NCBI RefSeq assembly: GCF_918797505.1
Contig: NC_092800.1
Location: 45,749,864-45,813,863, forward strand
Length of the DNA: 64,000 bases
Source of the DNA: Bemisia tabaci
Lineage: Eukaryota; Arthropoda; Insecta; Hemiptera; Aleyrodidae
Direction of reading: 5' to 3'
The notes under the pieces are model-generated. The model saw nothing but the letters and a program-made list of their open reading frames with translations, searched no databases and was not told where the DNA came from. This document shows positions 1-22,805 of this stretch, piece after piece (within the stretch, counting starts at the first letter, position 1; each line of letters begins with the position of its first letter). A program made the position numbers and the translations under genes.

Positions 1-402
1 TAGTACATTGTCTATTTAGCGTGGTACTGATCCAGCGCTTCAAAGAGGCGAGTAAGATGACGGATAATATGTCTACCATCGCTTAGACACTATTATTATG
101 AAATCCCATCCGTCGGTTTTTCCGAAATGGAGTAAAAAAAGGAATGGAAACGAAACAATTTACCATTTTTTTTCATCGATGGCAATTTTACCTATGATAT
201 TTCAATTTGATAATCCCCTTCCATGAAAAAATATGCCGTCTGTTATATTTCAGTAATATCCATCATTGTTTTCAACTTCTTTCATCATTCAAAAATGAGT
301 TAAAAACACGGATTGAAATATGGGTATCTCCTGAAAATATACTTATTTAAGCTGCCTGGCGGGTTACTTGCCTGTCCGGATCCGGGTAAGTAAAAGATAG
401 TT

Positions 403-438
403 TTCAGGTGGAAGTTCAGGTGGAAGTTCAGGTGGATA
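403..438 (+). repeat. Three 12-bp tandem repeats
   Basis: The unit TTCAGGTGGAAG occurs at 403, 415 and 427 (last copy ends GGATA). It lies in gene A intron 6. Confidence 0.8.
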
Positions 439-683
439 GTTTTCAGGAAGTATTTATGAATAGGTTCAAATATATTGTATTGGTCCCATAAGGGCATGGA
501 GGACGAATGTCAATCTTTTGAAAATATACTTCTCCGAGTTCTGCGGTAGGCGTGTTGCATTTATGATTTTGAAGGCGAACTTCAAATACATGATGTCAGC
601 GACTACTAGGGACTTTCAATTTTCGAGTATCTCTTCCCCTCTAAAACTTTAAAATGCTGCGTAACTTGTGTTATCAAACTTAC

Positions 684-3600
684 CATATCGGTTACCTCAA
701 AAATCGTGCTCAAATCCCGCCAGTGTTTTCGCCCAGTCGGTGACAGGAAAAATAGCAATTCATTCCATAGCCAGGGTTTTGACATTCTCGTCATTAACAT
801 TGCACTGGCCCTTTAAAGTAGAATAAATGTATGTTGGTGAGATATGTAGGAGTGAAACAATTAACAGCTTGATAAGTTCACTTCAAAATTTAGCGGGGCG
901 GTTTTTGTCGAGTTGTACCGAGAAGTCAAATTTTAAAATTCGACGGAAACCTCGCTTTTGGTTTCTTGAGAATAATTCCGCTAGCGGTTATGTTCATTTT
1001 TGTGCCACTGGAGGGCTGTAGGTTACATTATAATATTTTCATGCAGTCAATGGCAATTTTTCAAGTTGGCAACACTGTTTTCTTCCATTTAAATCGATTT
1101 AAAATATCGATTGTAGGTGAAGCAAGCTGCCTCAACATGAGTCGATTGTTTTACCTCCATTAAAATGAAATAAAATTGAAAATTTGACAATCATCAAAAG
1201 GATTGCATTAAAAATCTCCACCAGCTCATTGAAATCAAGATTTACAAAAACTTGTCTTTGAGAGAAATGAAAAATACATTCTACAAATATCAGCTCCCTT
1301 GCCCTCCAAAGAAGTTGGCTCCAATCTGCTGAACTGGATCTAATTGCCCCAACTTACTTACCACAGATATTGTCCAAGGCAACGAGTTTCATCTGCGTCA
1401 TCACATTGACAAATGTTCCGTCCGGATTCTGACGTAATTGATCGATGAGTGTCAGCGTGTTGCTGATGAACACTTCGCAGAAGTCGTTCAAAATTGAAAA
1501 GTGAAAAGCAGGATTCGTGAGTTTCCTGCGTTGTTGCCACAGCGGACCTGTCAAAGGGATAGACGTGTATTTTAATGGGAGTAAAACTTAGGAAAATCGG
1601 GATAAAACATGTCGTTGACAGTTTTTCATTTCTCCGAGTTTCCGGGAAAAAGTTTTACTTTTTCTCCAAGTTGTCTGCAAGAGCAAGTGTTTGGAACATT
1701 CTAAGTTTTCCAAGGAAACTTCGTTTTGGCACAGATAAACAGATAAAAATATCCGTGGGAATTTCGCTGAATTAATCAGTCGTAAGAGAAGTATTTATTA
1801 TTTTTCCGGGGAAATAATTAAAGCAAATTTCCATACATACAGAGGAAAAACACTGTTCTGAGGCAATGAATGGGCTTACGTCTTTAAACAAAAAGTTGAT
1901 TCAAGCGATCCTCCACTTGGCACTAGCCCTGCCGAAGTAAGGGTAGGGGGCTCGCCTAGGAACTGGTAGAGGGAGGGGGCAATTTTTTTTATCCTTTAGA
2001 TAAAGGAGATCATTAGCCATTATTTATAGTGGAATGTAGGTCCGTTTGAATATCCAAACATATTTTAGAATGTCAAGAACGTAAGAACCGGTGGTTCGTT
2101 GAACCACTGCCTACTATTCTTCCTATCTCTCTCTATCTGCACAAAATAAGAAATGCTTCCTGGGGGATCGTAGTTAAAAAGTGTTCAAAACATACTTTCT
2201 CCTTTGCTTTGTAACCTCTTGGACGATAATTTTAAAAATACCTCCACAAAATTGTTCTGTTTCAAAATTTCGATGTAGGAAATTTTATGTTCGCAATTAG
2301 ATTGTTAATAACAACATTTTGAAGCTCTATCAACATGACATCATTCCTTGAAATTTTTGCAGGATTATCTTCGCACAGAGAAGAAAAATCACGGCAGTTG
2401 TAAAAAATTTTCGTTGAGTAGTTTTCCGTTTAAAAAATAAAGTATGACAGGAAAGTCTGGGGCGTCGCAAACCGAGTTATGTGATTGCCGACTTACACCG
2501 TCGATATACATATCAGAAACAAAACAAAGTTAAAGTGGGCGTGATGCCCTTTGGAGAAATGGAAAAGCAGAATTTTACATTCTGTAAAACGGAACTATGT
2601 GCCAACTGTATGCGGCACTCATGAGCCATGGACATGTGACAAGAGCGTTGTGGACAGGGCTCATGAGTTAAAATGACGTCAACGGTATCTCGTCGTCCCC
2701 GTCGTCGCCGCTGACGTCACTGGCGCTTAATAATTCCCATTCATTCTTACGGCCCTCGACTAACTACACTGAAAAAAAAGGATTGCTAATTCACCGATTT
2801 AGGGTGGAGCAAAATATGCTTCACTTCGTAAAGCTTTCTTATCCGTGCACGGTGTTGAATCAAGTGAACGACTAGCACGAATTGCTACACCGATTTGCCA
2901 CATCTGTGCGCCTTCATGCAGTTAATCTTGCATCGAGTGGCTTGGAAGTGTAACTGCATTTTTTGGTATTGGTACTTTGCGAACAGTAAAAATAGCTCAA
3001 TAGTTACGCTGAAATAGCGGAATTGACGGAAGAATAACTAAAAACGTAACGGACGTAGCTTTTCAGTGTAGCAAAATCACCTACACGCGTGTGTGTAAGT
3101 TAACTGAAATTTGTGTAGCGATTTTACCTGCATGGTTTGCACGTTCGTTTTTTAGCACACCATGCAGTTGAAATACCCGCGTGCACGGCAATTTCAGCAA
3201 TATTTTTTTTTTCAGTGTAGCATTGCACCCTTTCTTTCTCGGCTCTCTCTCTGGTTCCGTTTGGCAGAAATACGTCTATGCATCTAATCTACCGTCCTAA
3301 GATAGAACAACGTATGAGCCTCCACATCTTGCCAAGTTTGCTTTGATAAAAGAAGAATTTGAAAATCTTGTGAATACTTTTCCTCTAATCTTTTACAAAA
3401 TATGATTCACAGTTAAACTTGAGATATCTGAAAAATGCCAATGAAATCGATTCATGACTTTTCCTAAATGTAAACATTTTATAGTGCGAGATTTTTCAAC
3501 ATCCGATTATTAATACGGTGTTCCTTTTTAGCTCAACGGTACTACTGCTTTGTTTTTGATTCAATGACCTGATACCAGAGGCAATTTTGCAAGTTGTCTG

Positions 3601-6532
3601 CACTGTTTTCCTCTGTTTAAATGTAAAACAATAAATCCTCGGCGACGACAGCTTGCCCAACGTAGAATCGATTTTTGGAATGGATTTAAACGCAGGAAAT
3701 ACAGTTTTGCCAACTTGCAAAATCGTCAGTGCTTTGTATTGTAGGTACTGGTACCCACCGCTGCTGGTGAGGAGTCCAAGCCCCAGCCATCCGTGAAGTA
3801 AGCGGTAAAATTCAGGTTTGATTTCGGTACATTCTGATGTGAATAATACCTAGAAAACAAACAAAATCTTGATGGAGTAAGTAAGTAACTACTTTAAACG
3901 TACATCAAATTCGCTGTATGAGGTTAAAACTCATTGTTTGTGCTTTTTATTAGAATATTTTTCAGTGACTTTGAAGAGGACTGTGTGGAGTCTCCGTTAG
4001 ACTTCCAAATAAGATGTTTCAAAGACTATTCTGCGTTTTTGCGACATACATTCCGTAACTCCTCTCTATCTAACAGAACAAAATTCAAGGGGATAAATAC
4101 TGCCTTTCGTTTTTAATGTTTTCAATTTTAAATGCGTACCTCAGCATATTTTCCCTCTTCAATAAAAACTAGGGGAAAGCCGCCTATCCAAATACGGAGC
4201 AAGCTACCATACTCCTTAAACCTTGCAGAAACCATTGTTGGCATATCTGTAATTCAGGAATAATACATTTAATCAGTGGAACGTATAAGCCTTATCTTTA
4301 TTAAAAAAAACTGTAGGGATCGAAACCTTGTTATCCTTAATTCTGAGTAACTTCCGGGCCGAGTTCCTTGAATTTTATTGCAAATAAAAGCTATTGATCT
4401 CCAGATAATACAAAAAAATCTGGAACTTTCAATTTCCGCTCCTGAAAGTTTTCCTGGAGCTCGCGAAGCAGCTATAGTCCATTGAATAAAGTTCTTCTGT
4501 CATTTCAGTGCAATTTACTTATTTAAAGAAATTGTGGCAATCTCCATACTGCTAGTATGCTTGCAGTGCTCACGCCACTTTTGGTTTTTATGGAGCTTTC
4601 GCGATCATAAGTGCTGACAAAAATAATGTTGTAGCGCGAGTCCGATAATAGAATTCTTGTAAAATTGCCCAATAATACTGTCAACGAGGTTGTCGTATGA
4701 TCCAGGGATTCCTGTAAAAGTGGATGAGTCTTCGGTTTTAAAGAGAAACGTAACTCTAAGCTTACAGCATCGTAAATTATCTTTTTTTCAATGAAAAATG
4801 CCGGATGCAATTTAAAATCCTCTGTGCTTTCGTTTTGATATCGCGATGTGCGTAGCGTGATTTGTAGAGCAACTGTTTTTGCCTTTCCGGTGGCTTTGAA
4901 TTTATGTTCTCAACCAAATCTCAATTTCATTCACAATTAAAAACTCTTAAGTGACCTGAGGTTGCGGATCCACTTGAAAGAATGAGATAATACATGTATT
5001 TAAGGCTCATCCGTAGAAACACCTATGTATAGGTCGAGAAATAATGGAGATGTTGCATGTGTGAGGAATTTGCGATTTTACTACTGATTCTTATGTATAA
5101 GTTTGCAAGAAACACGATGGTGCCTCCCATGATTAACTCCCATGCTCAAACAAAGCTTTCAAGTTGAGGCCAAAATGGAGGGGATACCTCACGCTATCCT
5201 GAGAGTCCACCTCTACATCAATACAAACTCTCCATGCAAAGATAGGGAGCAAATACATTTGCAGGGTTGCCGTGTTTTCAGTTTTAGAGTCTTCAAATAA
5301 AGTGGCAGCCCTGTCAATGTATTTGCTCCCTATCTTTAGGTGGACTCTCAGGATAGCACGGGATATCCCCTCCATTTTGGCCTTAACTGGAGAGATTTTT
5401 TTGAGCTTGGGAGTTGATTTCAGAGAGAACCAGTGGCACCATCGTCTTTCTTGCGAACTTTTACGTACGGATAAACAGTCAACTCGCAAATCTCTCACAC
5501 ACCAGAGAGACCAGAGCAAGTTATATGATTATTAACCATAATATAACTGATTTTTTACTCTAATGAAAGTTTTTTTAAAATTTTTTTCGGCCTTGTTTTG
5601 CCCGCAAAATAGTGTGGACCCACGCACCCACTACCATTTTACCATCTTGTTACATACAGTTCGAATCACTTTTCTCGGTGTTTTTTTCTTGTTTAATTAA
5701 TGACGATCCAGACCACTGTTCTTGAATTACAAACTTCCGGCTTGTCACGTTCCGGCCAAAGTATTACAAGTTCCATTTACGACGCTCAGTTGCCTGACAT
5801 CTTAATATTGTTTAAATTTTTTCATTAAATCGTTTTACTTTTCATGGAAATTTCAGGGATTACTTTTGATAACAAACAAAATATTCGATAAAATTTTCCA
5901 GTAATTTTGTTCAGTGGTTTTTCTGCAAACGATTTGACGGGTTTGAGAAGATTGACAACATAGTGTCCAAGTACAAATGGTATTTTGATGCTCTGATAGT
6001 AAAGTCACGTCTTCGGTTCAACATTGTGTGGGCTTTTCGTGTCAATATATATGTTAAACTTTAATCTATTAACCATGTTGTTTTGATATCGAGTTCTTTA
6101 ATAAAACGCGATCTTCATTCCTGTGGACGGGCAAATATGCACTATGATGTAGCACCGATGTGATGAGTATGCACTCAAAAACCGATCACAATATGAATGT
6201 ATTTTGGGCGAGAAAATCAGTTAGCTCCCCCATTTCCTCTACTCCTTTCTACTTCTTCCTTAATGACTATTGTTTCATATAATTTGCTCGTACCAAAGTT
6301 ATGCACTTTTGAACAAAACACTACTTAAAAATCGAATAAAATCAGAAATCCGAGGGCACTTACCTTCAGGAGGACACATTGTTTCTTCTACATGTCCTAG
6401 AATTTTACTCTCCAGCGGTGGACCTGGCATCTTTTCTGTAAAATGCAGCTGTCTAGACACCGCAGCATATCTCTGAACAAGTCTGATGATTAAGTAGCAA
6501 GAAAGAACGCAAACCACTAGGAACCAAATCAT
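684..6532 (-). CDS. CYP4-like cytochrome P450, gene A (5' part; exon 5 not found; continues past the left edge)
   Basis: This is a CYP4-family microsomal monooxygenase gene, read right to left. The exons seen are 6364-6532, 4140-4246, 3759-3849, 1362-1547 and 684-810, all with GT-AG borders. They match exons 1, 2, 3, 4 and 6 of genes B and C in phase and almost exactly in length (169, 107, 91, 186, 127 nt). Exon 1 starts at ATG 6532 and encodes a hydrophobic N-terminal anchor followed by the PGPPL hinge. Exon 4 carries the C-helix WxxxR motif (WQQRR). Exon 5 of the paralogues (70 nt, with the ETAMG motif) should lie between 811 and 1361, but nothing like it is there. Exon 4 ends in phase 1 and exon 6 starts in phase 2, so joining them directly would shift the frame. 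The rest of the gene, including the heme loop, lies outside the window. It may be a pseudogene, or exon 5 may be lost to assembly error. P450 identity is certain; function is unknown. Confidence 0.85.
1045..1120. repeat. Piece of the GCAATTTTGCAAGTTG MITE family, where gene A exon 5 is expected
   Basis: ATGGCAATTTTTCAAGTTGG, CAACACTGTTTTCTTCCATT and TAAATCGATTT resemble the arm of 3583-3726. It lies between gene A exons 4 and 6, in the interval where exon 5 should be. Confidence 0.45.
2340..2525 (-). repeat. Dispersed repeat with TTACACCGTCGAT end, copy 1
   Basis: It contains GAAGAAAAATCACGGCAGTT, AAGTATGACAGGAAAGTCTG and GTGATTGCCGACTTACACCG. Similar sequence occurs at 20395-20620 (closest), 7830-8090, 28440-28640 and 35165-35420. 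It has no coding frame, and its borders are approximate. Confidence 0.5.
2585..2755. repeat. Fragment related to the 60379-60737 element
   Basis: ACGGAACTATGTGCCAACTG, GGGCTCATGAG, the CpG-rich CGTCGCCGCTGACGTCACTG and CCCATTCATTCTTACGG resemble the other element read on its opposite strand. It lies in gene A intron 3. Confidence 0.45.
2764..3220. mobile_element. Element with CTACACTGAAAAAAAA ends
   Basis: CTACACTGAAAAAAAA at 2764 and its inverted form at 3205-3220 bracket 457 bp in gene A intron 3. A third, internal CAGTGTAGC lies near 3073, so it may be two abutting copies. No target duplication was seen. Confidence 0.55.
3289..3510. repeat. Diverged copy of the CTGCCGTGCTAAGG family
   Basis: CTACCGTCCTAAGATAGAAC then ACGTATGAGCCTCCACATCT and TTGCCAAGTTTGC match the left arm. 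The right arm is not recognisable. It is in gene A intron 3. Confidence 0.4.
3583..3726. mobile_element. Palindromic MITE with GCAATTTTGCAAGTTG ends
   Basis: GGCAATTTTGCAAGTTGTCT pairs with TTGCCAACTTGCAAAATCG. Inner arms are CCTCTGTTTAAAT and ATTTAAACGCAGG. It sits 33 bp from exon 3 of gene A. A related piece is at 1045-1120. Confidence 0.65.
5043..5505. mobile_element. Foldback element in gene A intron 1
   Basis: The arms are AATGGAGATGTTGCATGTG... on the left and ...TCTCACACACCAGAGAGA on the right. The most conserved pair is ATCCTGAGAGTCCACCTC near 5200 and GGTGGACTCTCAGGATAGC near 5340. Apparent open frames through it on both strands are shadows of the palindrome. A half copy is at 47579-47818. 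Confidence 0.65.
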
Positions 6533-7114
6533 TTCAAACACTCTGTGGATAGGAATCACTCAAATGAATAACACCGAACAATTAATTTGAGGATCATCGA
6601 TATGAAATTGAGAAATATCTGGTACATCTAGATCACGGTACGATATCTAAGTTATTCATCACTTAAGTTAACAAAACATAAGCGTATTAGCGTGAATTTT
6701 AGAAACAGACTTTAACTCTGAAAAAGCATTTAATGTTACGTGACAGGTGTCTTCCAGTGACACTTGCAAGTATTCCCAAGTAGTTTAAATCTAAGTTTCT
6801 CCGGTAGTATCTGTTGAAATAATACTGCTGATATTTAAGAAAATAAATACGTTTTTATTATGACCAAGATTATATACAGAAGTGAAAAAGGTTGTCCGCT
6901 AAATAATTATTATTGATGGAGAAGAGTTCATTGGATAGAACTGATTTGGCGGATTTAAGTTAATTTAAATATGTGTCTCTCTGATCGCCTAACACGACAC
7001 ACGCTATACACGTAGAATCCTAGAATGGGCCAGATTTTTATATCAAAGTTAATCTTTTGTACTTCGTCGAGCGACTTAACAGGCAATGAAGGAACTGAAA
7101 AAAATTAATACTTT

Positions 7115-7116
<2 letters not shown>

Positions 7117-7146
<30 letters not shown>
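7117..7146 (+). repeat. T tract (about 30)
   Basis: An uninterrupted T run in the A-B intergenic region. It could be a retroposon tail or simple slippage. Confidence 0.9.
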
Positions 7147-7147
<1 letters not shown>

Positions 7148-7483
7148 TAAAACTCCTTGACTTTCAAATCGCATGTTTGTGCGTTACATCTTCAATACAC
7201 AAAATTCTGATCTGAGGCTCAAATTAAATTTTGTTGACAGTTATAAAAAAGAGGGGGGGGCGGAGCACAAACAAAGATGTACATTGCAGTCAAACTTCAC
7301 TCACACAGCTTTATCAACGCGTGGTCGAAAGTCTTAATTTGAACTGGGTCGGTTTCATCGCCGGGTAAAAATTCATCGTTATCTCTAAATTTTGATTCCC
7401 TCCCTCTTTTTCAGAAGCATAAATTCACACTCCAACTTCATGTAGGTTGCATTATTATCTGCTCAACAATCATACTTTTTTTC

Positions 7484-7811
7484 AGAATAAAAGTAAGAAG
7501 ACGCAAAATTGTGTATATGCACTGTGCAGCCAACGTGACTCGCACGGCTAATTATTTTTAATCACACAAACTTTTTAATTTTCTTAATTCCGTATCATGT
7601 AAAAAAGTAAGACTGTTGCAGATAAATTTGTAAAAATACTTTTTTTAAGAATAAAATTAAGAAGACGCAAAATTGTTTAAGTGCACTGTGCAGCCAACGT
7701 GACTCGCACGGCTAATTATTTTTAATCACACAAACTTTTTAATTTTCTTCATTCCGTATCGTGTAAAAAAGTTAGACTGTTGCAGATAAATGTGTAAAAA
7801 TGCTTGTGGCG
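7484..7811 (+). repeat. 164-bp tandem duplication
   Basis: AGAATAAAAGTAAGAAGACG at 7484 recurs at 7648 (AGAATAAAATTAAGAAGACG). The two units stay collinear through GTGCAGCCAACGTGACTCGC and GACTGTTGCAGATAAAT at about 95% identity, which suggests a recent duplication. It lies in the A-B intergenic region. Confidence 0.8.
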
Positions 7812-7829
7812 ATTATTCTGTTTGCGACT

Positions 7830-8090
7830 GCTAAAGCGTAAAACCACGTATCCTCGATTGAGACGTTGAAATTTTCCTGTCATACTTCATTATTTCTTTG
7901 GAAACTATTGAACATAATTTCTTGAAAACTTACTTGATTTTTCTCCTCCCATGACAGAATATTCTGTATGAATTTCAAGCTTTGAAGTTGGCAAGCCCCC
8001 CCTCCCAGAAACGTAAAATATGAGGGGAAATGTTGAAACATCGCGATTAAGAGACGTGGTTTTGCACTTTGTCCATCAAAATGCGTCATC
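7830..8090. repeat. Dispersed repeat, same family as 2340-2525
   Basis: It shares TTTCCTGTCATACTTCATT, GATTTTTCTCC, GACAGAATATTCTGTATGAA and an AAACATCGCGATTAAGAGAC end with the other copies. It lies in the A-B intergenic region. Confidence 0.5.
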
Positions 8091-8186
8091 AATGAGACTG
8101 AGTTAGTATAAGAAAATGAGCAATTTACAATACAACGTGTTAAGACGCGGTATTGAATGATGTACCAAGCTGATGAGACTGGTGTT

Positions 8187-8439
8187 CTACCGTGCTAAGG
8201 AAGAACACCGTATGAAAATTTGAGAGTTGCCAAATTTCCTTCGATTAAATGTTTATTTTTACGGTAGGTTATGAATATTTTTCCTCGAAATTTCCAGAAA
8301 CTTCAGGTAAAATTGCGAACAAAATTATCTGGAAAATTAGAAGGAAAATATTCATAAGTTTACCAGGAAATTCGTGTTTTATCAAAGGAAATTTAGTAAC
8401 GCCTGAAGGTTTATGCGACGTTCGTCCTTAGCACGGCAG
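8187..8439. mobile_element. MITE of the CTGCCGTGCTAAGG family
   Basis: The left end CTACCGTGCTAAGGAAGAAC pairs with the right end GTCCTTAGCACGGCAG. The arms continue as GCCGTATGA and GAGTTGCCAAATTTCC. It is about 250 bp and lies between genes A and B. Other copies are at 32963, 36124, 38316, 48092, 48746 and 63867. Confidence 0.75.
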
Positions 8440-8655
8440 ACTCATACCCATTAAAAAATATGGGCAATGTGTAACCATTGATCCTCAGAGGTTCCGGTGC
8501 AGTGGGTACAATCAAACCTGTAATGAATGCCTTAAGAAGACAAATACATGGCCAAAATTGTTTTCATAGGTTGTAAATTCAAGAAATCTGATACTCAGGG
8601 TAATTACACTGAAAAAGAGCTCTAGAATAGGGGACCATCTTTCGTAAATATGCAA

Positions 8656-8661
8656 TTTATT
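8656..8661 (-). terminator. Candidate polyadenylation signal of P450 gene B
   Basis: AATAAA on the minus strand, about 205 nt after the stop codon of gene B, is the first canonical signal seen. Confidence 0.5.
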
Positions 8662-8865
8662 ATACATGTTTTTTTTAAAAAAATATAAATTCTCATCAAA
8701 TTATTTTACTGATAATATGGTTATAAAGTATAAAACGCAGCAATGATACAGTGAATTTCATGGTGAACTTGACTGTATGTCTTACATAGAGAACTTGCAC
8801 AAAATTCACATGAGCACAAAAAACGATTTCCACATTCATTTAAAATCTTGCGGATTATTTTACGG

Positions 8866-20168
<11,303 letters not shown>

Positions 20169-20394
20169 TTTGAATATGATCGGACGGGAAGCACTTTGAC
20201 CTCCTACATTAAATCATTTGTTTCAAAACACGTACACAAAAAACTAAGTTTTCATTTTCAAAACAAAAACCCGTGAAAAACTTTCTCATACTCATCAGGA
20301 TATTAATTCAGCCAGCCAAAATGGTACTGACTCATATTTATCCATGAGGGTAGATGTATATGCATGTCGGCAATCACTTAACTCGGTTTGCGAC

Positions 20395-20620
20395 GTCGCA
20401 GACTTCCTGTCATACTTAATTTTTTAGAAGGAAAACTACTCAACGGCAAGTCTTAAAACTGCCGTGATTTTTCTCCTTTGTGTGAAGAAAATTCTGCATA
20501 AACTTCAAGGAAAGACGTCAATTCGTTCTCCTTTAAAAAAATAACATAGAGGCGGAGATTTTTAGACACGGCAAACGAGTTATGTGATTGCTGACTTACA
20601 CCGTCGATGTGTTGGAATCC
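20395..20620. repeat. Dispersed repeat, same family as 2340-2525
   Basis: CGACGTCGCAGACTTCCTGT, CTGCCGTGATTTTTCTCC, GAAAATTCTGCATAAACTTC and GTGATTGCTGACTTACACCG are the shared parts. Confidence 0.55.
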
Positions 20621-21500
20621 TTACTCTACCAAATATTTATCGTAATATGTCACAGAATGATTGCTTTCTGGTGTCCTTTTAAAATACTTTCAATCAATTA
20701 ACGGCTGAGAGTTGCTAAACCGAGTATGTCAAAATACACGGATGCTATTCGCGGAAACTGGGTGGGTTTGAATTTCAGCCTCTAGGAAGCAGATCATATT
20801 TGCCCGTGAAGAAGGTAAACTATGATGTGTGTTATTGGTACTGAGCGAGCGTTTATTTGATAGTAATACTCAACATGATATTAATTAATTCGTGAAGTTG
20901 CCATGATAATTTGGAACGATACGCAAAATCTCACCATGGACCGAATCCTTATCATAAACTGTAATTTCATGGTGGCACTCACAATCAGTGGCTTAGTGAG
21001 AACTGGAAGAGCTCCGATTACAATTGAAATGTTCAAATTCTTTGAATATTAAGAGAACGTAAATTCCGTCGCTCGATTTCCTCATGAGCCGCAGAAGGCA
21101 TGGGCTTATAAGTAAAACAGGGCTCACGTAGAAATCGAGGTACACCCCAACGTCAGAGAGGCGATGATTTGTAACACATTGCATCATCCTCACCCACACC
21201 ACATCATTGAACCCTAATACTGAGAATTTTAACTAACTCACTTATGTCACGAAAATTAAAATAAAATTGTTTCCTTTTAATTTGCCACTCCCCTTTCCCT
21301 ATTGCCATGAATTTATCCGTGTATTTTACTAGGCTTGCTTTGATCTCTCTTGATATTTATTCTATTTTACTTGCTCGAAAATTGTCTCTCTTTTTCTACT
21401 AACCCTTAGATGCGCAAGCCGGGTAAAACTGATCCGAGGTTTGCTAAAAACACGTGGCCCGCGGATTGTATGCATGGGACCGGTACATACAAGCTTTAGA

Positions 21501-21628
21501 TATGGACGCATTTCTGCCAAACAGAAGTATGTGCATTATGACGTGAGCCCTAATACGCATATATTCTTATAGGTCTTAAGGCTCATGTCTTGATGCACAT
21601 AGTTCCGCTTGACAGAAATACGTCCATA
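21501..21628. mobile_element. MITE with TATGGACGCATTTCTGCCAA ends
   Basis: The left end TATGGACGCATTTCTGCCAA and the right end GACAGAAATACGTCCATA are inverted. The centre has GTGAGCCC and its partner GGCTCATGTC. It lies in the B-C intergenic region. Confidence 0.7.
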
Positions 21629-22209
21629 TACGTCTACAAATACACACAAAAAAATGCATACTCTTTTTCTTCCAACTACTCCTAGAGATCCCGAGCCGGG
21701 TCAAGTATACCCGACTATCTCGCCTGGGGGAGGTACATATAGCGGATGAAGAGGGGGTAAGAAAGCGTCAGTGTGTTACTAAAGAGGTGAAAATTTCAAG
21801 AGGAGTATTTCTTAAATTCAAAACCATAGAAAGAACATAAATAATACTTCAAGAACTATAAAAATCAATATACATATGTATAGTTAAGTACGGGTTAACA
21901 TATCACGACTTAGGACTTCGCGTATGAAAAAGTCTTTGGCATCTAAGGGTTAAAATGCAAGCTTCAGACCACCAAAACGATGCAATGATCATGTTTGCGT
22001 GTTGAACGTGTAACATTCCTAATATGCTCATGCACTGGTATACAATCTTCTTTGTTTCTTAATTTGTTCCATCATAATTTACTCTCCCAATTCTCATTGG
22101 AGAATACACCTGTAAGTGGGCACGTGATATGCTGCCTTGTTTTGAGTACGATGGATAAATTAGAAGGAAATAGACATTATTCGTGTTACGTCTTAAAAGA
22201 CCAAATGAT

Positions 22210-22374
22210 CAGTAGCGTGGCGTGAATTGCGATATATAGATTGTTATGTAATTTAAACCTATGGTAAAGAATCGATTATTAAGGTGTTCGCTGCGAACAC
22301 CCTGTTTATCGATCCTTTTCCATAGGTTTAAATGACATAACAATCGATATATCGCAATTCACGCCACGCCACTG
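22210..22374. mobile_element. hAT-type MITE, nearly perfect palindrome
   Basis: A 165-bp element that begins CAGTAGCGTGGCGTGAATTG and ends with the inverted form GCCACGCCACTG. The whole body folds back on itself around TTCGCTGCGAACACC. Flanking octamers CAAATGAT and CGATTGAT agree at 6 of 8 positions, consistent with an aged target duplication. Same family as 60054-60206. Confidence 0.75.
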
Positions 22375-22570
22375 CGATTGATGTCAATTCACTCTCATCG
22401 GTAGCATTGACAGAGGTGATATTATTTTTATTGTGCTGTTTCAGTTCGATACAACAGAGGATCCGTTCATTTGCCCTTTAGAACTGACTCCCCGAAAATG
22501 CCGAAAGTGACTTGAGAAAATAAAGTATAAGGTTCATTATAATCAAAATTATCAAGCGAGGGTCTCCAGG

Positions 22571-22805
22571 GTGGTAAAATTTATTGAAAAGCAAAACCTT
22601 AAAATTTCACGTGAAATATTTCATGAAATTTCAGAAATTTATAAAAGATATCGAAAAATACCGGTTCCCTTTCATGCTTCGCAAAATGTAAAAATCGCGA
22701 CTCTTATCTATACTTGTGTGTTTGAGTGCGGGGTGCGGGCTGCATGCTCTAGCCCCTTAATATGAAAGATTTCACAGCCTCGTGAAATTTCATGAAATGT
22801 TTCAC
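22571..22805. repeat. Cluster of GAAATTTCA motifs
   Basis: ATTTCACGTGAAATATTTCA, TGAAATTTCAG and, 180 bp on, GTGAAATTTCATGAAATGTT form an inverted pair. A similar run lies at 55955-56030. Confidence 0.45.

Larger units (their letters stand above)
6533..8865. other. Intergenic region between P450 genes A and B
   Basis: It holds the 5' flank of A, a T tract, the 164-bp tandem duplication, a dispersed repeat and one MITE, then the 3' UTR of B. No further exon was seen. Confidence 0.7.

Noticed and set aside
5133..5535. Overlapping open frames of 128 and 87 codons on opposite strands
   Set aside because: They read through the arms of a foldback element; the palindrome makes both strands open.
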